Shown one piece after another: positions 12,301 through 21,300 of a stretch of DNA of 24,446 bases (position 1 is the stretch's first letter; each line of letters begins with the position of its first letter). Below the pieces are notes generated by a model. The model ran no database searches, was not told the DNA's origin, and saw only the letters and a program-made list of their open reading frames with translations. Position numbers and translations under genes: made by a program. The DNA comes from Saccoglossus kowalevskii. Taxonomy: Eukaryota; Hemichordata; Enteropneusta; Harrimaniidae. The stretch is taken from NCBI RefSeq assembly GCF_000003605.2, contig NW_003158734.1, forward strand, positions 4,540 to 28,985. Direction: 5' to 3'.

Positions 12301-15300
12301 CAGCAGATGCCAAATCTTCATGTAACTGCATAAGTTCTGCTTCTAAGTGTTTTGCTTTCTTTTCATTGTCCTTAGCAACGTGGGATAGATGATCACGACT
12401 CTGTCTGGCTTCTTCCAAGTCATGCACACAATCCTTCATTTGTGCCTAAATCAGTGTTTATGGTAATTAGCTAATAGAATATTAATGTGCAACATAATAA
12501 ATGGGCAACCGTATCACAAAGATAGTGACTATATGGTCAAAGTTTAGTTAGGTCAATTAATTAATCTTGTGACATTTAGCTCAAACAACGTCTTGCAAAA
12601 AATAACAATTTGGGGTCACATGCACACACTTATATTATCATCTTCAAAGATTGAAAGTAAGGCAAAAATAATGATATGGTTTGAATGAGATCTTTCAAGT
12701 TTGAATGAAATATGTCCAAGCATGACAAAGATTTGGTTCCGGAATGACAGAAATGCTATAGATTTTGATGAATTTTTAGCACAAATGGCTGCCATTTGGT
12801 AATCTTAAATTGGATCATAAAACAAACTGCCTGTGCATATGTATGATATGATGTGAAGTTTGAATGAAATCAGCCCAGGCGTATCTGAGATACAGGTGCA
12901 GATGGACAAACTGACAGACACAGAGGTGAAATTGCTAGTCCAAAAAGGAACTAATAATCAGGGTCTCGCACTACTGTGCATTAAATTGAAAAGACATGTT
13001 CAATATTTATTTTAAACCCAAATTAGTACCTATGGAGTTCAATTCCATTACTGAATTTTAAAGAAATTCCACAGATCAATAACATACCTGTAATTTCTTT
13101 AGCTGTTTAATACTGTCATCTCTGACTTTGTTGGACATATCTAATTGACTTTGCATATCATGGTAATCTGCTTCTAACTTCTTTTTGGCGTTCATTGCAC
13201 TGGCACGAGTTTTGCGTTCATCATCAACTTCCGCTTCAAGTTCACGAAGCTTCAAAAAAAATTAAAATTAGTTGGTGAGTCTGCTCTATCAAAATGACAA
13301 TAATAAACCAGCATTCTAAACTAGTGAAACAAAACTGATTTTAAATGAAAATAGATTTGCCAATATCAAAGTTGATCAAAACAAAATACAAACTTATATT
13401 ATATAAATTATCAAAACACCTGTCTGGTGAGAGCTTTCCTCTTTTCTTCATTCTGCTCTTCTTTATTCTGCAGTTCTCTTTCATAGCTCGTCTTTGCAGC
13501 TTGCATATTGACTTCAAGTCTCAGTTTGGCATCCTCAGTTGCTTGTAATTCATCTTCCAACTCCTCCAACTGTGTTCTCATCTCAGCCACTTGTGTATCT
13601 AGTGTTCGCTTTGCTTTTTCCAACTCATGAACCTTAAAAATAAAACAATTAAAGACTTAAAAACTAGACATGCAATACATTCCAACATTAAAATGGGCAG
13701 GGATTATTTGTTCTTACAAAAAAATGCACATTCGAAGTGTTCAATTAATTAAACACAATAAGCAGTGAGTGTGTTTAAGACATTAATTATTGTGTTTAGT
13801 TATTAAACATGCAAGTCAGTGTACAGTGACATTTCTAATACATCATGCCAGCAAATTTGTTCAAAATAAAACTTACATTTTTGCCAACATCATCCTTAGA
13901 TGACATAAGGTCCTCCAATTCTGCTTTCTGAGCTTTATACATTCGTTCAACTTCCATCATAGAGTCTTGCGATTCCTCCAACTCTCTGGATAATGATAAC
14001 ACCTGGAAAACAATCACACGGTGAAAATCTCAGCATAAAGTCAGGTGACATCAAGACTATAATACAACAGCAGGAAAGGTAAAGCACAAAAACTAGTGCG
14101 ACATCCCCCACCCCAAATTCTCTAATAACCATACAAACTACAAAAACTAATGACTGAAACTGGTTTCCGCCCCATCTCAATAATAAACCAATCAAGATAC
14201 TGCTCTACATACACACCTTTGTTTCTCTGTCACGTAGTTCTCTTTCCAGAGATTCTTTTTCTTCAAATAGCCTAGCTTTTTGTGCTTTTTCTTCTGACAA
14301 TGTTTGGTCAAACTTTCTCTGTCTTTTTTCCATTGCAGAATGCTTGGCTCTCTCACTGTCCAAGTTTACAATCAAGTCATCAACCTGATAATGAAAACAA
14401 GAATTTTACATCACATAGAGTAAATAGTATCTTTAAAATATGAATCCTGAGATATAAAGATTGACAATCGGGTAACATAAAACAAGTCATTGTCAATGAC
14501 ACGTCCCCGTTCCGTTCATATTTGAGTGACATATACATTCAAAGCAGATCATGACCGCAATGCACCTGCATATGTACAACACATTGTGCTAAATCTGAAC
14601 AAAATCCATCCATGCATGACTGAGATCCGGTTCTGGAATTGTGAAAATACGTGATTTTGATGCATTTTCGGCCTTAAAATGGCCATCATTCCGCTATTGT
14701 TAAGCAGATCATGAAACAAATGCACATATCTATTTGTGACATGATGTACCATGTGTGTGTGAAGTTTGAACTTGATCAATCCAGACATGTCTTGGATACG
14801 GATCCAGAACTGAATTCTTTAACAAAATGGCCGCCAGTCGGCCATTTCGAACTTGATCCGAAAAAAAAAAAAAGACGTGCATCAAGGTCCTATTATGTTT
14901 AATGTATGTACCAAATTTGAACAAAATCCGTCCATGCATAACTGAGATCTGGGTCCGGAATGGTGAAAATGTGCGATTTTGATGCATTTTCGGCCTTAAA
15001 ATGGCCGCTATTCGGCTATCGTTAATCGGATCATGAAAATAATGCATGTGCATATGTCCCATATAATGTGTGATGTATGAGTGAAGTTTTAACTTAATCG
15101 GTCCATGCATGTTCGAGATACAGGTGATCACGGGCGGACGGACGGACGGATGGACACAGGGCAAAACATAAGTCCCCGTTTTCGGACTGCGTCCGAACGG
15201 GGACTAACAAACTGTAACATGTGCCAGGGGTTTTTATCCCCCAGACATCCGACCTGACCTTCAATGACAAAGTTCCCTAACCCAATGAGTATCTGTTTTT

Positions 15301-18300
15301 TTTGTTTTTTTTGTTTTTTTTTATACAAATCTAGCTTAATTTAAGGTAGAAAATGATGGCTGTATTTTTAGTGGATGGTGACCATTTTGTCAACATTACA
15401 CTACTTATCATAGGTGTGAATGATAACAAGGTACTTTTTGTTGTCTTGAATTATTTCAATATCTGGGTTTCAAAAAGTAAAAAAATGCAAATTTGTTGAC
15501 AAATATTAGGACAAGTCTTTCAAAATATGTCACTGTAACACAAAAGAATGCTATTTTATAGTGCTAAGGAACAATAGTTCTATAATTTTGCTTAATAAAC
15601 CAATGCACATTGTCATGCCAATTATGACCAACATTTTCGAAAATTATAAGTAGGATTCATATTCTGCAATTACTTTGTCTTGTGCTAGTTCAAATCTCAA
15701 TATTTGATGCAGTACACATTAGTAAGAGGGATAAGTACCTTGTAGATTGCAAAATGTGGCTGCAAAACTTTAAAACATTGACACTTAAAAAATTTGAAGC
15801 AAGTGTAAAACTTCTCACCTCCCCTTGTAGTCTCTTTTTCGTCTTTTCCAGTTTATCAGAATGTGATTGTACTTCTTCCAACCTAGTGACTACTGCTTCC
15901 ATCTCCTTTGACATTTTCTTTTTATTATCTTCTAATGCCTCGATTACATTGTTATCCTCTTCTTGTCTTTTTTTCAACTCGATTACCTGTGCTGTGAGCG
16001 TAGCTGCTTGTCGTTCCACAGCCTTCTTGGCTTCCTCTTCTTCCTCCAGCTGGTCTTGTAAGTTTTCTCGTTCAGCTTCGACTGAGTGTAACTTGCTACT
16101 CAAAGACAACTTTTGACGTGTTTCATCATTCAAAGAATCCTATAAATTACACAAATAAAACAAGTCATCATCAATAATGCAAGCTTTGAATGTATTTGAT
16201 AATTGAAATTTGATAAAGCAAAAGGAAGAAGGATGAAACTGAAACTAAATACAAATTGACATACATAATATAGCATGTCATGCCTATTTTCTAAATTTAA
16301 ACAAAATTATGATGAGAAACTCACTAGGTGTGATATTCATTCAGTGAAATAATTGACAAATCTGTGGTAAAGGATCAAGTGAGATCGAACCTTCCTAAAA
16401 AACACTAAGTTGATCAATCACTGATTCAAAATAGAGATCTTACCTGTACATCTGCAAGCTGTGATTCTAAGGATGAGACTGATTTGGAATATGACGATGC
16501 TTTCTGCTCTGCCTCCTCTAATTGTATAGAAAGGTTTTCAAGCTCCCCTTGCATTTTCACTACTCTATCTGAAAGTTCACCTTTCGTTCTTTCAGTCTCA
16601 TTCAGGCGTATACTATACTCCTGGACCTGGGAATCCAAGTTCTTTCTTTTCCGTTCAGATTCTTGTTTTGCTGCAGTAAGTGTCTTAATTTCATTTCTCT
16701 GGTCAGTATTTTCTGCTTCCACAGAATGTTTTGACTTTTCAAGAGCGGCTTTTGCCTAAACAGATACAATTAAATGCACAGTTAGTGTAACATCACATAC
16801 AAATCCTTATGGTTTGTCACAAAAACATCATGAATGGTGTTCTTGTAAAGTATCATTGTCACAAAACCCTGGCATCTTTGCAACATTTGATTGTTACCCC
16901 CAAGAAAGTCATGGTAAAATATGTCTACTACATTGTAGTCATGGTAAAATATGCCTACTACATTGTGGTCATGGTAAAATATGTCTACTACATTGTAGTC
17001 ATGGTAAAATATGCCTACTACATTGTAGTCATGGTAAAATATGCCTACTACATTGTAGTCATGGTAAAATATGCCTACGACATTGTAGTCATGGTAAAAT
17101 ATGTCTACTGCATTGTAGTCATGGTAAAATATGCCTACTACATTGTAGTCATGGTAAAATATGCCTACTACATTGTAGTCATGGTAAAATATGCCTACTA
17201 CATTGTAGTCATGGTAAAATATGTCTACTACATTGTGGTCATGGTAAAATATGTCTACTACATTGTAGTCATGGTAAAATGTGCCTACTACATTGTAGTC
17301 GTGGTAAAATGTGCCTACTACATTGTAGTCTGGTAAAATACGCCTACTACATTGTAGTCATGGTAAAATATGCCTACTACATTGTAGTCATGGTAAAATA
17401 TGTCTACTACATTGTAGTCATGGTAAAATATGCCTACTACATTGTAGTCATGGTAAAATATGCCTACTACATTGTAGTCATGGTAAAATATGTCTACTAC
17501 ATTGTAGTCATGGTAAAATATGTCTACTACATTGTAGTCATGGTAAAATATGCCTACTACATTGTAGTCATGGTAAAATATGTCTACTACATTGTAGTCA
17601 TGGTAAAATATGCCTACTACATTGTAGTCATGGTAAAATATGTCTACTACATTGTAGTCATGGTAAAATATGCCTACTACATTGTAGTCATGGTAAAATA
17701 TGCCTACTACATTGTAGCAACCTCATTTTACAACGCACAGATAGGTCGATTGCTTTTATACCATGCAAGATGTGTAAATCATAGATCCCAAATACAGGCT
17801 TAGCTGTAGTTTTCCAAAGTATATTTGGAGTGTAACAAGAAAAATATCATGGTGGGCAGTTGTGCTGTGAAATGTCACCATCCCAGCAACTATTCCTGTT
17901 ACATTTACAGCAAGTCTCAGAAGTATTGGGGCAGCCAATTTGCAAACTTGCTAGCGAATTGGCTAACTGCTTGGGTTTTAACTAAACAGTTGGCTTTTGA
18001 ATCTCGCTGGCGCCGACTTGTGGTCGCGTCCACTCTGGGTGAATCTATACAACAGTTGGGGACAGTCGTCATACTTTAGTTGGATGGCGATTTTGCTTTC
18101 AAATATACCAGGGAAAGTGTTCTATTTTTTTCGTGGTGTTTGTTAACAAGGGATTATCCACGAAAAAACGATGAATGAATTCGAATTTTATTAGCGGTTG
18201 GGTTAATGTTACCCCAACGAATTGTTTGGATGTGAAAATTTATTTTCTCCCTGATTTATAGGAAACTCTCTCAACTTGTCTCTTTATTTTAATCAGTGTT

Positions 18301-21300
18301 CAAGATGGCTACCCCCACTATAGTAAATATCGGTGGATTAATTGCATTTATCATATTATCACTTGTATGCCAGCTGACTGTGGCCATTCTCAGGATGACC
18401 AGGGAAACTACTTTCACATTACCACGCCTCGCAAAGCAAATCATTCAGGGGAATCCAGACATGTACCAGGCTATGTTAAAACATACTATGTTCCCTAATG
18501 AAAAATAGACTCGCCCGGAGTTGACGTGACCACGAGTCGGCGCCAGCGAGATTCAGAAGCCAACTGTTTAGTCAAAACCCTAACATTTAGCCAATTCGCT
18601 AGCGAGTTTGCAAATTGGCTGCCCCAATACTTCTGAGACTTGCTGTAGCAGTAAAAGACAAATATGTAATTCAAATTTCATTGAGTAAATAGCCCAGTTG
18701 TTCAGCCACTGTATTATATGTACATAGAGTAAAGCCAATGTATGTATCACTGAGTGTATCCGTGGCAGCACTCATTACAAGCACATAGAAAAGGGTAAGT
18801 TATAAAAACTGACTGATAAATTAAAACAAAGAAATAACAATTCTTCGCCAATTCACACCGGGTTTTATGAATTGCAACCTGAAAATGTACAACAAGAAAT
18901 CACCTTGCAAATGAAGAGAACTCACCCTCTTAAAGGAGTCTAGCTGATCATTCAGATCATCTACAACAGCATTGTGCTTCTGTCTCATTTCAACAACATA
19001 ATGTTCATGAGCTTGTGATTCTTCATCTAACATTTTCTTGAAATGATGAAGTTCTGCTTCACGTTTGTTTCGTAGTTCTTGTTGCGTAGCTGTTGTATCC
19101 AGAGAGTCCTCTAATTCAGTTTTCAGTGCCTCTAATTCCTGGTGAAATTAAAACGACAGCTTGTTTTTAATGCACAGAATAAGATTACATGAATAATGAT
19201 TAAAAACAAACTTTTAATTTAAAGCAATTAATACTTGCATACGTAATACAAAGATTCAAACACTTGTGTGGTAAGCTTTTCCCTACTCCTGCCAAGATTT
19301 ATTTAATAAACACGTTTTGCAAGAAAAAATGGAATCAAACCCACCTCACCAAGGTCTCGTTTCTGTTTTTCTGCTTTGTTTCTTGCTTCCTTTTCTGCCT
19401 GAAGATCTTCCTCGGTCTCCTGTAATTGATTTTCTAACTCCCTCAGGGCTTTCTGTGCTGCTACTTTAGCAGCTGCTTCTTCATCACATCTAGTAATAAA
19501 TAGTCCAATATGTCATTTAGAAACAGTTTCTAATCCACGTTCCATTGAGCTTCGTATTATTATTATTATTTAAAAACATATCATAACCCACAGAAAGGTA
19601 AAATATGAATAACAATGTAATTTATGGAAACCCAGAATACAACACTGCAAGGTAGCTATTAGAACACTGCTAACAGCCAACAGTAGGATTTCCTTTGTTT
19701 TTATACCTTGCTAACGCTTGGTTGAGTTCTTCTTCTGTTCTTGCTAACTGTGTTTGAACTTCAAGTAGTTGTTGTTTGAGTTCTGCTAACTGCTCTTTTA
19801 AATCACTGATCTCAGTTTCCAACTTTCGTCTGAGTTTTTCAAGTTCTTGACGAAGCTGGGGATGGAGGAGAAATATTTAGTAAGAATTAATAGTGAATTA
19901 AAAATGACAAAATTTTGCATTTCTCATGGTATTTTTTCACTACAGAGACTTACATGTATGTCATGCACGTGACGACAAATATCACATTTAGGCCAAGAAA
20001 ATATGCGTTTCTATAACCCAACCAACCCTATATTTTACTACCCGACCCTTAACTTTTTTTGTCCATATTTGAAAAAAACGTCACAAAATTGTGGCAGGTT
20101 TTGAAAAAATTTGAGCAAATATCACGAACGAGGAATAAAATTTGAGCAAATATCACGAACAAGGAAAATTGCCATACAGCATACACAAGTCGATCATGGC
20201 ACCAACAAATTAGTATATGAAGACAACACAATGATTTATTTGTAATCAATATTATTTCAGCAATAGTTCCACTGACAATACTTCGCCATTTCATTAAGTC
20301 GTGCTGTGGAAATGTGTGTGTGATAAATATATAATATAATAATAATATTTTCTCTTAGGTTGAATCAGCAAACACTCATAATTACTTGATATGTGAATTG
20401 CTCAAAGCATGTACAAGATATCCATGTATGTCAGGGATAAAATTTGTCAAAAGCAAAATGGCCACCAATAGGAGAATTTCATTTGAATTTACAAATCAAA
20501 TTGGTGCGTATCAACTACACATAGTTAACTTTTTCACCAAGTTTGAAGTAATGGTTCTGGACATGTCAAAATACTAGATTTTAGTGTGTTATTAAAAATC
20601 GCAAAATCATTGCATATGTATCATATATGATACATATGCAATGTGTGGTAATTAATATATTGTAGGTGTTAATTAATGTAGGTGATAAATAATTAATGTA
20701 TTGTTGTGCTATATTTTCCGTGTGATTTAGTTGTTGTTTATTTGAAATCTACTATTGTATTGTATGTGTAGTTTAATTGTAGTTTATTTTAAAAAGCTTT
20801 AATACAGCAATTACCAAAACTGAAATGTCAGATTTCATTAAGGATGTAATAAAGCATTATTCTATTCTATTCATATGGAGGTGTTGAGTATGTGCAAGGT
20901 TTAAAGAGAATGGTTCAAGGTATATCGGAGATTCAACTTCGTTCACACACACACATGAAAGCTCTACTACAAGTGCCCATTTCGAACTTTGTCTGAACGA
21001 GGACTAAAAATATTGATTTTGAACAAGTTTGTTTATCTTTATCTGAGAAGGATACTCAAACAGCTTTTCTTTCTCAGACTGTTCAACACAACGAGAATAT
21101 TTTTCCATGCTACACCGATCTTTCTATCTCATCAAGTTTATAATGTTATCATGTGCATTTTATTTGAAGGAATCCTTTGTTTATTTCTAACAAATAGTGG
21201 ATGTACTTCAAGAAACAGATATTGCAGTTTTTCCAAGAAGAATACATGTTTTCTGTTGAGAAAGTGGATCAATTTTTGGGATAAAATGTTCTTACCTTTT

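Larger units (their letters stand above)
14385..15818 (-). other. Large myosin intron
   Basis: 1,434 bases. Contains the hairpin-ended element at 14503-15204 and a T-rich tract at 15295-15322 (A-rich on the transcript strand). No coding exon seen; the 144-codon ORF at 14730-15164 is repeat sequence. Confidence 0.85.
16756..18925 (-). other. Largest myosin intron, with minisatellite and inverted-repeat element
   Basis: 2,170 bases between exons that join in phase 0. Nearly three quarters is the minisatellite (16908-17717) and the TIR element (17908-18645). The remainder shows no exon-like sequence. Confidence 0.9.
19856..21295 (-). other. Myosin intron with repeat debris
   Basis: 1,440 bases. 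Contains a 20-base direct repeat with 31-base period (tttgagcaaatatcacgaac at 20110 and 20141), a perfect palindrome at 20608-20643, a probable retrotransposon tail at about 20650-20872, and a degraded hairpin with CA tract at 20944-21004. No exon seen. Confidence 0.8.

Noticed and set aside
14730-15164. 144-codon minus-strand ORF
   Set aside because: It lies wholly within the tandem-core repeat element; repeated peptide blocks mirror the DNA repeats.
15682-16116. 144-codon plus-strand ORF, and similar ones at 12126-12392 and 16484-16759
   Set aside because: They are antisense shadows of confident myosin exons; serine- and phenylalanine-rich composition is what the complement of coiled-coil codons gives.
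16908-17717. Possible CRISPR-like array from 30-base repeats
   Set aside because: Repeats are directly adjacent with no spacers, in an animal intron.
16809-17803. Long plus-strand ORFs of 175 and 329 codons with repeated [10 protein letters not shown] or [10 protein letters not shown]
   Set aside because: They are translations of the 30-bp minisatellite, whose length is a multiple of three; the switch between frames follows a one-base deletion. No independent coding evidence.
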